Source: Terriglobia bacterium (GTDB taxonomy: Bacteria; Acidobacteriota; Terriglobia; Terriglobales; Acidobacteriaceae). Taken from it: a DNA stretch of 64,000 bases. The stretch lies in the NCBI GenBank assembly GCA_020073185.1, contig JAIQFT010000010.1, forward strand, positions 1 to 64,000. Reading direction: 5' to 3'. A program made the translations under genes and the position numbers. Positions within the stretch are counted from its first letter, which is position 1; each line of letters begins with the position of its first letter. A model generated the notes under the pieces. That model was not told where the DNA came from. It was given only the letters and a program-made list of their open reading frames with translations, and made no database searches. Below, one piece after another: positions 18,837 to 27,290 of this stretch.

Positions 18837-19262
18837 CTACTTGCCGGCTCCCGCGCCGCTTTCCGCGACCACCGACGTGCAGAAGGCGCACCGGCGGGCC
18901 GCGATCGGGATCTCGCTCAGGCACTCGGGGCATTTCTTGGTGGTCGGATCGGCGGGCGCCGGCGCCTTGCGGTAGCGCTGGATGAGCGTGTTGATGGGCA
19001 GTACGACGAAAAAGTACACCGCCGCGGAGATCAGCAGGAAGGCAAGCGCGGCGTTGATAAAATCACCGTAGAGAAATCGGCTGCCGTTTACGTCGAAGTA
19101 GAACGCGGAGAAATCCGGCTTGCCGACGATGGCGGCAATCAGCGGCGTCACCAGGTCTTTGACGAATGCGGTCACCACGGCGCCGAAAGCTGCGCCCACC
19201 ACCACCGCCACGGCCAAGTCGACTACATTGCCGCGGAGCAGGAATTGCTTGAAGCCCTTCAT
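18837..19262 (-). CDS. mscL: Large-conductance mechanosensitive channel with C-terminal zinc ribbon
   Basis: MscL opens under membrane tension to release solutes on osmotic downshock. The 141-residue product begins with the family N-terminus (KGFKQFLLRGNVVDLAVAVV), has two membrane spans (about 15-45 and 68-92) and the GDFINA loop. After the second span, residues 111-131 carry two CxxC pairs (CPECLSEIPIAARRCAFC), a zinc-ribbon-like tail seen in some MscL proteins. Whether it binds metal is untested here. Confidence 0.95.
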   Translation of the reverse strand: MKGFKQFLLRGNVVDLAVAVVVGAAFGAVVTAFVKDLVTPLIAAIVGKPDFSAFYFDVNGSRFLYGDFINAALAFLLISAAVYFFVVLPINTLIQRYRKAPAPADPTTKKCPECLSEIPIAARRCAFCTSVVAESGAGAGK

Positions 19263-19274
19263 CGCCCGCCTCCC

Positions 19275-19823
19275 TCAGCTTCCAGCGACGAAGCTGATTG
19301 CCTTCCCCATCTCATCCACCATGGTGTCCAGATGCTTGCGCGATTCGGAGCTGAACGAGAACACCACCGTGTATTGCTTCGCCGGCAGCACGACAATGGT
19401 GTAGTACACCTCTCCGCTGAGCACTCTGGAGCTGTAATCGGCGCGATAGGACTTGCGCCCGGCGACGGTGATTTCCTTGGCGGGCGCAATTTTCTTTGCC
19501 CCCATTTGCTCTAGGCTTACGCCGGCCAGCGCCACCTGCTCCGGCCCCCTCACCGCTCCCGATCGTTCGGCGGTGATGGTGATGGCGCGCCGCGATTTCT
19601 CGCCCGGGGCGCGCGCGTCCAGCAGCATGCACTCGCGCTCACACTGCCCATCCATGGCTACGAACGAGACCGTCCAGTCCGCCGGCAGCTTGTAGTTCAT
19701 TCCGAAGTAGAGGTTGGTGTAGAGGCCCTCGGAAACGGCGCCCGCTTTCGGCGAGAGGCCCTGCGCGGCGGCGCCAAGCCATGCCGGCAGCAAGACAATG
19801 ACAACCAGCAATAACCTAGGCAT
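19275..19823 (-). CDS. Secreted hypothetical protein
   Basis: The 182-residue product starts at ATG 19823 with a clear signal peptide (MPRLLLVVIVLLPAWLGAAA). The mature part looks like a small beta-rich domain (YFGMNYKLPADWTVSF, then RKSYRADYSS) with a CERECM cysteine pair. It ends in VVFSFSSESRKHLDTMVDEM, reminiscent of PsbP/DUF1795-like proteins, but the family is not certain. It precedes mscL by 12 bases on the same strand, so the two may be co-transcribed. Confidence 0.75.
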   Translation of the reverse strand: MPRLLLVVIVLLPAWLGAAAQGLSPKAGAVSEGLYTNLYFGMNYKLPADWTVSFVAMDGQCERECMLLDARAPGEKSRRAITITAERSGAVRGPEQVALAGVSLEQMGAKKIAPAKEITVAGRKSYRADYSSRVLSGEVYYTIVVLPAKQYTVVFSFSSESRKHLDTMVDEMGKAISFVAGS

Positions 19824-19915
19824 GATTGCGGCTCCTGCGTCCGCCCGGATAGAAAGGGCGGATCGCCATCGCGAATCCAAGATCATAATGCCTCATGCCA
19901 GCCGCGGCGGCGGGG

Positions 19916-19950
19916 AAAAAGTTAAATGGGGCGATTGGCTCGCCCCATTT
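19916..19950 (-). terminator. Probable intrinsic terminator of dnaN
   Basis: On the minus strand an 11-bp perfect stem (AAATGGGGCGA with its complement, 5-base loop) is followed by AACTTTTT. It lies 25 bases after the dnaN stop codon. Confidence 0.65.
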
Positions 19951-19974
19951 TGGGTTCTCGGCATGTGGCGCAGT

Positions 19975-21096
19975 TCAGATCCTCATCGGCATCACGATAT
20001 AGCGGTATTTGAAGTCGCTGTCCGGTGGTTCATCGGGCCGCAACTGGCCGGCCGACTGCGGGTCCTTGAATTCCAGCCGTACCTCGCCCGAACCCGCTGC
20101 CTTGAAGAAATCCAGTAGGTACTGGCTGTTGAAGCCGACGGTGAGCGCCTCGCCCTGGTACGAGGTCTCGATCGAGTCTTCCGACTCGCCGGCATCGCTG
20201 GAGGATGAGGAAACCTTGATCTCGCCCTTGTCCAGGCGCAGCCGGATGGCACCGCTGCGCTCGTCGGCAAACTGCGCCACGCGCTGGATGGCCGCCGAGA
20301 TCGCCTCCGTCGGCGCGCTGACGATCTTGTTGTTGTCGCGTGGCAGCACCGCTTCGTAGTTGGGAAATTGGCCGGTAAGCTGACGCGAGGTCAGCAGCCG
20401 GTCGCCGAGGCGGAAGAACAGCGTGGACTCGTCCTTGGCAAACTCCACGAACTCGCCGTCGTAATCGTTGAGCAGCGAATTCAGCTCGCCCATCGCCTTC
20501 TTCGGCACCAGAATGCGCAACTCGCCCGAAAGCCCCTGGAAGCGCGCGGTATTGTTCTCGATGTGGGCCAAGCGGTGTCCATCTGTCGCCACCATGGTCA
20601 TGGATTCCGGCTTCAGCACCAGCAGCGCGCCATTCAGTGTGTAGCGGGATTCCTCATTGGAGATGGCGAAGATGGTTTTCGCGATCATGCGGTGCAATAC
20701 CGGCGACGGCAGCTTGTACGTGGTGGCGGCCGGAAACGCTGGCAGCCCCGGGAAATTCGACCGCGCCATGCCAACCATCTTCGTGTTCGACCGGCCGAGG
20801 CGCAAGTTGATCCAGTGGTTCTCCAGCAGTTTGACGGTAATTTCCCCGTCAGGCAGCAGCTTGACGTAGTCGAACAGGCGCCGCGCCGGGATGGTGCACG
20901 CGCCCTCCTTCTTGACCTTGGCCGGACAGCCGGTGCGCAAGCTCAGGTCCAGGTCCGTCGCGGTGATCGACAGCCGGTCGCCCACGGCTTCAAACAGGAA
21001 GTTCGACAGGATGGGAATTGTGGTCTTGCGCTCCACCACGCCCTGTGTCGCCGTAAGTTCTCTTAGCAAATCCGTCTTGTTGACCGTGATTTCCAT
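19975..21096 (-). CDS. dnaN: DNA polymerase III subunit beta (sliding clamp)
   Basis: The clamp tethers the replicative polymerase to DNA. The 373-residue product has the expected length and three-domain layout. It begins MEITVNKTDLLRELTATQG and ends YRYIVMPMRI, a typical clamp C-terminus. The start at 21096 has an AGGGG site and is preferred to an upstream frame start at 21153. dnaN lies downstream of dnaA on the same strand, but a strong terminator after dnaA and a 545-bp AT-richer gap mean it probably uses its own promoter. Confidence 0.96.
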   Translation of the reverse strand: MEITVNKTDLLRELTATQGVVERKTTIPILSNFLFEAVGDRLSITATDLDLSLRTGCPAKVKKEGACTIPARRLFDYVKLLPDGEITVKLLENHWINLRLGRSNTKMVGMARSNFPGLPAFPAATTYKLPSPVLHRMIAKTIFAISNEESRYTLNGALLVLKPESMTMVATDGHRLAHIENNTARFQGLSGELRILVPKKAMGELNSLLNDYDGEFVEFAKDESTLFFRLGDRLLTSRQLTGQFPNYEAVLPRDNNKIVSAPTEAISAAIQRVAQFADERSGAIRLRLDKGEIKVSSSSSDAGESEDSIETSYQGEALTVGFNSQYLLDFFKAAGSGEVRLEFKDPQSAGQLRPDEPPDSDFKYRYIVMPMRI

Positions 21097-21240
21097 TGCG
21101 CCCCCCTTAACTTCGGGGACTTCCGAAACGCGTGTCGCGGTTGTTTCCGTCACGGCTGTGCCCCTCCCGCTGGCGATCTGCCCGAAACCGCACGGCTGGG
21201 AGCGCTCTCGGGTGCTGTGTGCATGAATCCTATGGACTTA

Positions 21241-21249
21241 CTTATATCA
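21241..21249 (-). promoter_or_regulatory. Possible extended -10 element for dnaN
   Basis: The minus strand reads TGATATAAG, an extended -10-like sequence in the AT-rich tract about 145 bases upstream of dnaN. No good -35 is visible, so this is tentative. Confidence 0.25.
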
Positions 21250-21427
21250 AAAGAAAATTCAATAAAACAGCAGTAGAAGCCGTTCAGCTCGGAAATGTGG
21301 AAGACCCGTCCAACTCACTTTGGCCCTGCCACTTGGCCGATTTCGGGAGCCTGTTCATAAGGGCATTCGATTGTGCTTGACACACCATATCTTGGCCCTC
21401 CGTTGAAATCACTCCCCGTCTTGCACG

Positions 21428-21447
21428 CTATCCACACTTCATCCACA
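21428..21447 (+). promoter_or_regulatory. Two DnaA-box-like sites
   Basis: CTATCCACA and TCATCCACA lie in tandem with 11-base spacing between starts, each one base away from the consensus TTATCCACA. They are on the same strand and next to the AT-rich tract. Confidence 0.5.
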
Positions 21448-21592
21448 GACCCGGCTGCGGAACGCATCATCCTGGTGAGGAAAACCGGTCCCGAGCAGCC
21501 ATGGGTCGCACTCACCTAAAACCGGCTTTTCCCCAAGCACATCGCGCGTGGCACCGAGTCATTGTGCAATGTCGCTATTCCTCGTGTACGCC

Positions 21593-21619
21593 AAAAAAAA
21601 GCACGGCTCCCCGCCGTGC
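21593..21619 (-). terminator. Intrinsic terminator of dnaA
   Basis: On the minus strand a 7-bp perfect stem GCACGGC/GCCGTGC with a 5-base loop is followed by eight T residues, 23 bases after the dnaA stop codon. It should separate dnaA from dnaN transcription. Confidence 0.85.
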
Positions 21620-21641
21620 ATCGATCGCACCTGTCCACCCG

Positions 21642-23063
21642 TCATCCGCCCAGCATCTCCGTCAGCTTATTCAACATCCGGCTCAGATCTTTGTCGCTCT
21701 TGCGGACGGTCTCGATCTTGTCGATCGAGTGCAGCACGGTGGTGTGGTGCTTGCCGCCAAACTGCCGCCCGATTTCCGGCAGCGACGAGTCCGTCATGTG
21801 CTTGGAGAGATACATGGCGATCTGCCGCGGGTACACGATCGCGCGCGAATTGTTCTTTGCCTTGATCTCCGCCAACCGCAGCCCAAACTGCTCCGCCACC
21901 GCCTTCTGAATGGAATCGATCGTGATCTTGCGCTGCTGCGAATCGATAAAATTCTTCAGCACCTGCTGAGCGTAAGGCAGAGTGATCTCCTGCCCGATCA
22001 GCGATGAGTGCGCGATCAGCCGGATCAGCGCACCTTCCAGCTCGCGCACGTTCGAGCGGATATTCGACGCGATGAATAGCGCCACGTCGGTCGGCAACTG
22101 CACCCGCTCCGATTCCGCCTTTTTCTGTAGGATGGCGACCTTGGTTTCCAGGTCCGGGGGCTGGATGTCGGCGATCAGGCCCCACTCGAAGCGTGAGCGC
22201 AGCCGGTCTTCGATCTCCGCCAGCTCCTTCGGCGGGCGGTCGCTGGCGATCACGATCTGCCGCATGGACTCGTGCAGCGCGTTGAAAGTGTGGAAGAACT
22301 CCTCTTGCGTCCGCTCCTTCTGCGCCAGGAACTGGATGTCGTCGATCAGCAGCACGTCCACGTTGCGGAACTTGTCGCGGAAGCTGGTCATCTTGTCGTA
22401 GCGCAGCGAGTTGATCATCTCGTTGGTGAAGCGCTCGCTCGACAAGTAGCAGATGGACATCTGTGGCAGCCGCTTCTTCACCTCGTGCCCGATGGCCTGC
22501 ATCAGATGCGTCTTGCCCATACCGACGCCGCCGTAAAGGAACAGCGGGTTGTAGGCCTTCGACGGCGATTCCGCGACCGCCAGGGCCGCGGCGTGCGCGA
22601 ACTGGTTACCGGCGCCGCAGACGAAGCCCTCGAAGGTATAGCGCGAGTTCAGTTGCGCGGCGCTGTCCCAGTCAAAGCGCTGCTGCTGCAGCTTCGCCGC
22701 CGCGGCGGCCGGAGCTGCGGCAGCAGAGGATGTCGCGGAGAAGCCGCCATTGTGTCGCACCGGCGTGTTGGCAGCCGGCGACGCCGCCGGCGCCGGCGGT
22801 TGCGGCGTCCCGGTGACGAACTCAACATCTTGGAACTCCAGGCCGAGAGCGTCGATCGCCTCCAGGATCAGGTCGGCGTAACGCTCCGCCATCTGCCCGA
22901 ACTCAGGGTTAGGCACCAGCACGAACAAGGTGTGGTCGTCGGAGTGGCTGAAACGGGTTGGCTTCAGCCACGTGTCGTAGGAATGGCGATTGATCTTTTT
23001 CTCAAGCGCCTCCAGGATTCGCATCCAGGGATTCACAGTAGAGGTGACAGACGACACGGACAT
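21642..23063 (-). CDS. dnaA: Chromosomal replication initiator protein DnaA
   Basis: DnaA opens the origin and loads the helicase. The 473-residue product has the helical N-terminal domain (WMRILEALEKKINRHSYDTW), an alanine-rich linker (about 100-130) and an AAA+ domain with Walker A GGVGMGKTHL and Walker B LLIDDIQFL. The C-terminal DNA-binding domain carries the signature GGKHHTTVLHSIDKIE. The ATG at 23063 (MSVSSVTSTVNP) is used; a start at 23102 is possible. The gene is followed by its own terminator and then dnaN. Confidence 0.97.
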   Translation of the reverse strand: MSVSSVTSTVNPWMRILEALEKKINRHSYDTWLKPTRFSHSDDHTLFVLVPNPEFGQMAERYADLILEAIDALGLEFQDVEFVTGTPQPPAPAASPAANTPVRHNGGFSATSSAAAAPAAAAAKLQQQRFDWDSAAQLNSRYTFEGFVCGAGNQFAHAAALAVAESPSKAYNPLFLYGGVGMGKTHLMQAIGHEVKKRLPQMSICYLSSERFTNEMINSLRYDKMTSFRDKFRNVDVLLIDDIQFLAQKERTQEEFFHTFNALHESMRQIVIASDRPPKELAEIEDRLRSRFEWGLIADIQPPDLETKVAILQKKAESERVQLPTDVALFIASNIRSNVRELEGALIRLIAHSSLIGQEITLPYAQQVLKNFIDSQQRKITIDSIQKAVAEQFGLRLAEIKAKNNSRAIVYPRQIAMYLSKHMTDSSLPEIGRQFGGKHHTTVLHSIDKIETVRKSDKDLSRMLNKLTEMLGG

Positions 23064-23585
23064 GGGCCATTCCAATCTCGCGCCGGACGCGGGGGCAAGC
23101 AATCCGGCGTAATCCTTGGGTCGAGCCTTTTCACAGGCGGCGGAACTTCCTTCACGCTCCCGCTACGCTGACTGCACGCCGCCGCGACGCCCTTGCCGCA
23201 GGGCAGGCCGGTGCAGCCGGTCAATTCGGGAGTGATGAACCTGGTGCGGAGCTATCGCAAGACCCTTTTTCTCTCTCGCAAGCTGCGTCGCATACTAGCA
23301 CGAAACTTTTCTTCCCTGGAGGAATTGTTCTGAACGCTTCGAAGTGGGCACCGAGAACTTCGCGCATTCCGCACGACATGTCAAGTACACAGTCGGTAAC
23401 GACGCAAGCGTGGTGCAATCGAGTTGCGAGTTGCGAGTGACCACAAGTGCGCGGATTTGGTTTCCGCCGATTTCACTCGCAACTCATAACCCGCAACTCA
23501 CACTCCTAGCCACCGGCCACCGTCGTCGGATATACTTGCGGTTTGCCCAGGGAGATTTTTCTCGACCGAGGAGCAGCCAGAGTTC
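23064..23585. other. dnaA-rpmH divergent intergenic region
   Basis: These 522 bases separate the minus-strand dnaA from the plus-strand rpmH operon and must hold both promoters. I see no clear DnaA boxes. It holds an inverted pair of 7-base arrays at 23421-23441 and 23475-23502. No convincing gene lies in it. Confidence 0.5.
23421..23502. repeat. Inverted heptamer arrays upstream of rpmH
   Basis: Units of GAGTTGC at 23421-23441 face the inverted units ACTCGCA and ACTCATA at 23475-23502, with a 33-base spacer. They could form a long hairpin in the rpmH leader. Confidence 0.75.
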
Positions 23586-23741
23586 ATGCCGAAGCGTACG
23601 TTCCAGCCCAACCGGCGTCGCCGCTCGAAGACGCACGGATTTCGTAGCCGGATGAAAACCAAGAGCGGACAAGCGGTGCTCGCGCGACGCCGGGCCAAGG
23701 GCCGTAAGCGTGTTTCGGTGAAGCCCGGATTCCGCGAGTAG
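23586..23741 (+). CDS. rpmH: 50S ribosomal protein L34
   Basis: The 51-residue, very basic product begins [20 protein letters not shown] and ends [13 protein letters not shown], matching L34 over its whole length. It is a structural protein of the large ribosomal subunit. It opens the usual rpmH-rnpA-yidD-yidC-jag-mnmE gene string beside the replication origin. rnpA begins 31 bases after its stop. Confidence 0.97.
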   Translation: MPKRTFQPNRRRRSKTHGFRSRMKTKSGQAVLARRRAKGRKRVSVKPGFRE

Positions 23742-23772
23742 GGGTAGCGCCGGGCTCCTGCTGGTCCTGACC

Positions 23773-24291
23773 GTGGTGAAAGCTCTGCCCAATTCCTCCG
23801 TATCGCGCGTTGAGACGCCGTGGCTCGAACCGCGGAGCTCGTGCGCTCCGGCGGATGAGCAACGTTCGGGACGAGATGGGGCACGGGTCTCGGATCCAGG
23901 TTCGGACGATCCGCGTGCGAAGATCGCGCGGCGCTTTTTCAGGACCTCGAAGCTACTGCGCCACGCGGACTTTCAACGCGTGTACAAGCAGGGACGCCGC
24001 CACTTTGCCGCCCACATGACGGTGTTCTACCTGCGTCGCCAGGACAATGAAGCGAGCGGGCCGCGCGTGGGTTTGACCGTGGGGCGCGTACTCGGCGGCG
24101 CGGTCCAGCGCAACCGCATCAAGCGCCGTCTGCGCCAAGCGGTGCGCGACAACCTCGCGTCGCTGGCGCTCCCGGTGGACGTGGTGATTAACCCGAAAAA
24201 GTCGGTGCTATCGTCGCAATTCATGGTTCTGAGGGACGAGGTCGCGGACGCCTTCCGCGTACTGGCGGAAAAGGAATCGCGCCGCGCCTGA
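23773..24291 (+). CDS. rnpA: Ribonuclease P protein component
   Basis: RnpA assists the RNase P RNA in 5' maturation of tRNA. The RnpA core spans about residues 58-170: LLRHADFQRVYKQGRRH, then GLTVGRVLGGAVQRNRIKRR, the conserved basic helix. The start is GTG at 23773. The frame gives about 55 residues of non-conserved, probably disordered N-terminus that RnpA proteins rarely have. No later ATG, GTG or TTG in frame offers a typical start, so the extension may be real or an unusual start may be used. Confidence 0.9.
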   Translation: MVKALPNSSVSRVETPWLEPRSSCAPADEQRSGRDGARVSDPGSDDPRAKIARRFFRTSKLLRHADFQRVYKQGRRHFAAHMTVFYLRRQDNEASGPRVGLTVGRVLGGAVQRNRIKRRLRQAVRDNLASLALPVDVVINPKKSVLSSQFMVLRDEVADAFRVLAEKESRRA

Positions 24292-24310
24292 GATGATTTT
24301 GGAAAGGCGC

Positions 24311-24353
24311 TCGGTACTAGGTACTCGGCACTTAGGTACTCGGCACTACCGAC
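24311..24353. repeat. Heptamer array abutting the yidD start
   Basis: Units TCGGTAC, TAGGTAC and TCGGCAC run up to the base before the yidD ATG, with one 8-base slip. They occupy the position of the ribosome-binding site. Confidence 0.7.
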
Positions 24354-24626
24354 ATGAAGCCTGCACTGCTGTTGATAATTCGGCTCTACCAGCGGCTTGT
24401 CTCGCCGCTGCTGCCGCCGGCCTGCCGCTATGTGCCAACCTGCTCGGAATACGCCGCCGAAGCGCTCGAAATTCACGGCCCGTGGCAAGGCGCGGTGCGC
24501 GCGGCTTGGCGCCTGCTGCGCTGCCATCCTTTTTCTCGCGGCGGCTACGACCCGGTGCCACACACGCATGCCGAACCCGCCGTTAAACGACACGAAGTAG
24601 CTTCCGGCCTGACGCCTGGAGCCTAG
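24354..24626 (+). CDS. yidD: Membrane protein insertion efficiency factor YidD
   Basis: YidD is a small amphipathic protein that helps YidC insert inner-membrane proteins. The 90-residue product contains the family core: [20 protein letters not shown], then [14 protein letters not shown] and a conserved [12 protein letters not shown]. The last residues (about SGLTPGA) are encoded by the heptamer array that separates yidD from yidC, so the C-terminus appears extended by a repeat. The position between rnpA and yidC is standard. Confidence 0.93.
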   Translation: MKPALLLIIRLYQRLVSPLLPPACRYVPTCSEYAAEALEIHGPWQGAVRAAWRLLRCHPFSRGGYDPVPHTHAEPAVKRHEVASGLTPGA

Positions 24627-24640
24627 AGCCTGAAGCCTGA
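24606..24640. repeat. Heptamer array between yidD and yidC
   Basis: Five 7-base units of the form AGCCTGA/AGCCTAG include the yidD stop and end one base before the yidC ATG. They share 26 of 27 bases with 1064-1090 inside rnr. Confidence 0.85.
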
Positions 24641-24641
24641 A

Positions 24642-26522
24642 ATGAACGGAAGCACGCAAAACCCGCAGCAAGAACCCGGCATGGAACGCCGGCTGCTGCT
24701 CGTCTTCATCCTCACCTTCGCCGTCCTGCTCATTTCGCAGCCGCTGCTGATGAAGTACTTCAAGCCGCCGGCCCAGGAACGGAAGGAGCAGAAGGCTCAA
24801 CCGGCCGCCACCCAGCCGGTCGCTCCGGCGCAAGCTCCGGCTGTGCCCGCTGCGCCCGTCAAGGCGCAACCCGGCGCCAAGGCCGCAGCCGCCAAGCAGG
24901 CCACCGCTGAGCGGGAGACGGTGATCGAAAACGATCTCTACAAGATCGTCTTCACCAACCGCGGCGCGCAGGTCAAGTCTTGGATCCTGAAAAAGTACGA
25001 CGACGATCAGGGACATCCGCTCGAGCTTGTCCACCAGGTTGCCGCGCAGCAGTCCGGCTATCCGCTCTCGCTCTGGACCTATGACGAAGCGCTGCGCAAG
25101 AAGCTAAGCTCGGCGCTCTATGTGGGCAGCGTGTTTCAGTTGGAAATACTGCAAGGAACTAATAGGGGTCAGGAGCTGACGCGTGGCAGTCCGATCAAAG
25201 CTCCCGCGACGATCGCTTTCGAGTACTCCGACGCCGACACCACCGTGCGCAAGCGCTTCCGCTTCGACCACTCCTACGTGGTCAAGGTCGAAACCTCGGT
25301 CACGCAGAATGGCCAGCCGGTGCGCGCCTATCCCGCGTGGCCGGCCGGCTTCGGCGATCAGACCACGCCCGCCTCGTACGCCAGCGCCACCGTTGATCTT
25401 TACAACGGCGAGACCAGTTGGCACGGCGGCGAGAAGGTCGTCCGCGAGCCCATCAAGAAGATCAGCAGCGGCGCCACCATCAACGGCCCCTTCGCCTGGG
25501 CCGGCGCTGCCGATCAGTATTTCGGCGCCGTGTTCATGCCCGACGATCCCAAGACCGCAGTGCTGGTCACGCTGCGCAACGCCATCGAAGTTCCCAAGGA
25601 CCCTGCCAAGCCCGAGGGCGAGAAGATCAAGCAAGAGGTGGTGGGCGCGGCGGTCGGCAATGTCAGCGGCCTCACCTCCGAGCGTCTTTTCGCCGGGCCG
25701 AAAAACCTGGACGTGCTGCAGTCGGTCAAGGCCCCCGCGCTTCCGGGGCAGGCGGCCTCCAACCTGGAAGGCATGGTGGACTTCGGCACCTATCTTGGCT
25801 TCATCGCCAAACCGCTATTCCTCTGGCTGCGCTGGACCTTCAAACACTTGGTCGGCAACTGGGGATGGTCGATCATCGTCCTGACCGTCATCATCAACAT
25901 CGTGGTCTTCCCGCTGCGGCTCACCAGCATGAAGTCGGCGCTGAAGATGCAGAAGCTCCAGCCGCAGATCAATGCCATCAAGAACCGCTACAGCCAAAAG
26001 ACGAAAAATCTTAAGCCGGGTGACCGCGCCGCCAAGATGGAGTTCTCGCAGCAACAGAACCAGGAAATCGCCGCCCTGTTCAAACGCGAGGGCGCCAGCC
26101 CCATGGGCGGCTGTATCCCGATGCTCATCCAGTTTCCGTTCCTGGTGGCGTTCTACTCCATGCTGGGCAGCGCTATCGAACTGCGGCACGCGCACTGGTT
26201 TTGGCTGCATGACCTTTCCTCGCCCGATCCGGTCCACATCCTGCCGATCCTGATCATCATCACCACGCTGGCCGTGCAGAAGATGACCCCGCAGGCGGGC
26301 ATGGATCCGGCGCAGCAGAAGGTCATGACCCTCATGATGCCGGTGATGCTCGGCATCATCTCGTGGAACCTGTCGTCGGGATTGTGCCTCTACTGGGTGA
26401 TGGGCAACCTGGTCTCGATCATCCAGCAGTTCTGGATGAACAACACCAAGTTCGGACAGGAAATGCGCGCCGAAGCCGAAAAGCGTGCTCGCAAGAAGGG
26501 CCTGGCGCCAACGAAGACGTAG
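24642..26522 (+). CDS. yidC: Membrane protein insertase YidC
   Basis: YidC inserts and folds inner-membrane proteins alone or with SecYEG. The 626-residue product has an N-terminal membrane anchor (about 16-35), a proline/alanine-rich linker, the large periplasmic beta-sandwich domain (about 85-370), and the C-terminal 60KD-IMP domain with five spans (about 385-605, including SPMGGCIPMLIQFPFLVAFY). This is the Gram-negative type layout. The ATG directly follows a heptamer array, so no normal Shine-Dalgarno sequence is visible. Confidence 0.96.
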   Translation: MNGSTQNPQQEPGMERRLLLVFILTFAVLLISQPLLMKYFKPPAQERKEQKAQPAATQPVAPAQAPAVPAAPVKAQPGAKAAAAKQATAERETVIENDLYKIVFTNRGAQVKSWILKKYDDDQGHPLELVHQVAAQQSGYPLSLWTYDEALRKKLSSALYVGSVFQLEILQGTNRGQELTRGSPIKAPATIAFEYSDADTTVRKRFRFDHSYVVKVETSVTQNGQPVRAYPAWPAGFGDQTTPASYASATVDLYNGETSWHGGEKVVREPIKKISSGATINGPFAWAGAADQYFGAVFMPDDPKTAVLVTLRNAIEVPKDPAKPEGEKIKQEVVGAAVGNVSGLTSERLFAGPKNLDVLQSVKAPALPGQAASNLEGMVDFGTYLGFIAKPLFLWLRWTFKHLVGNWGWSIIVLTVIINIVVFPLRLTSMKSALKMQKLQPQINAIKNRYSQKTKNLKPGDRAAKMEFSQQQNQEIAALFKREGASPMGGCIPMLIQFPFLVAFYSMLGSAIELRHAHWFWLHDLSSPDPVHILPILIIITTLAVQKMTPQAGMDPAQQKVMTLMMPVMLGIISWNLSSGLCLYWVMGNLVSIIQQFWMNNTKFGQEMRAEAEKRARKKGLAPTKT

Positions 26523-26524
26523 CC

Positions 26525-26570
26525 GGTAGTCCGTAGCCCGGCAAACCACACTCCGGACTACCGACTACCA
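26525..26570. repeat. Inverted heptamer arrays between yidC and jag
   Basis: GTAGTCC and GTAGCCC units face GGACTAC/CGACTAC-type units, giving a hairpin just after the yidC stop codon. The units resemble those at 49214-49277. Confidence 0.7.
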
Positions 26571-26608
26571 CTTACCGCGCAACCCGACTTTCTGGTACAA
26601 CATTCTCC

Positions 26609-27151
26609 ATGCCGCTCGCGGACAAAGTCGCCTCGGCCAAGAAAGTTGAGGCCTTCCTCCGCGCCACCATCCTCAAGGGCGGCTTCAAGCTCAAGTACCG
26701 CATCACGGTCGACCCGCCGCTGCCCGAGGAACGCGACTGGGAGCGTCCTGACATCCTGGTCGAACTCTCCGGCCCCGACAGCGAGCTGCTGCTGGATCGC
26801 GGCGGCGAACTGCTGCGCTCGCTCGAGCACCTCGCCATCGAGATACTGCGCCTCGGCCGCGAGGAGCACGACCACGTCAGCTTCGATTGCCGGGGCTTCC
26901 GCGCCATGCGCATCCAGGAACTGCGCCTCGCCGCCGACGTTGCCGCCGATCGTGTGCGCAAGTCCGGTGCGCCGTACGAATTCGGTCCCATGACCTCGCG
27001 CGAGCGCCGCATCATTCACCTGGCGCTGCGCGATCACGCCGACCTGCGCACCGAGAGCGCGGGGGAAGCCGGCGGCCGCCACGTCGTCCTCTATCCCAAG
27101 GACTACAAGGCCCGTCCCGCCAGTGCTCCCCGCTTCAGCCGCCGCCGGTAA
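26609..27151 (+). CDS. jag: Jag/KhpB-like KH-R3H RNA-binding protein
   Basis: The 180-residue product combines a type II KH-like region (about 50-105, [20 protein letters not shown]) with an R3H domain (about 110-170). The R3H part carries the signature [19 protein letters not shown]. Such proteins bind RNA and influence cell division and envelope synthesis. The N-terminal Jag_N domain of Firmicutes is missing, as is usual outside that group. Its place after yidC and before mnmE is conserved. Confidence 0.88.
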   Translation: MPLADKVASAKKVEAFLRATILKGGFKLKYRITVDPPLPEERDWERPDILVELSGPDSELLLDRGGELLRSLEHLAIEILRLGREEHDHVSFDCRGFRAMRIQELRLAADVAADRVRKSGAPYEFGPMTSRERRIIHLALRDHADLRTESAGEAGGRHVVLYPKDYKARPASAPRFSRRR

Positions 27152-27290
27152 GTTTCAGTTCGAGTTTCACGATCAGCGTCTGGCCGCACTCGACTAGCCC
27201 CAACCCCCGATGTGGCGCGGGGGCCCTCGTCCCCGCGACCAGCAACTCCCTTGCAAACTTGAGACTGAAACTTGAAACTGAAACTGTGAA
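27151..27290. repeat. Inverted heptamer arrays with a palindrome nested between them (jag-mnmE)
   Basis: AGTTTCA units at 27151-27170 face AACTTGA/AACTGAA units at 27256-27290. Between them at 27211-27238 sits a TGTGGCGCGGG palindrome. The right array contains the mnmE start codon. Confidence 0.75.

Larger units (their letters stand above)
21097..21641. other. dnaA-dnaN intergenic region, candidate replication origin
   Basis: This 545-bp gap contains an AT-rich tract (about 21236-21285), two DnaA-box-like sites (CTATCCACA at 21428-21436 and TCATCCACA at 21439-21447, each one mismatch from TTATCCACA), and the dnaA terminator. Genes to the left are mainly minus-strand and those just right of dnaA are plus-strand, as expected when forks leave from here. 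It has no coding capacity of note. Confidence 0.55.

Noticed and set aside
23064-23585. dnaA-rpmH gap as replication origin
   Set aside because: No DnaA-box-like sites or AT-rich tract were found. The dnaA-dnaN gap fits better.
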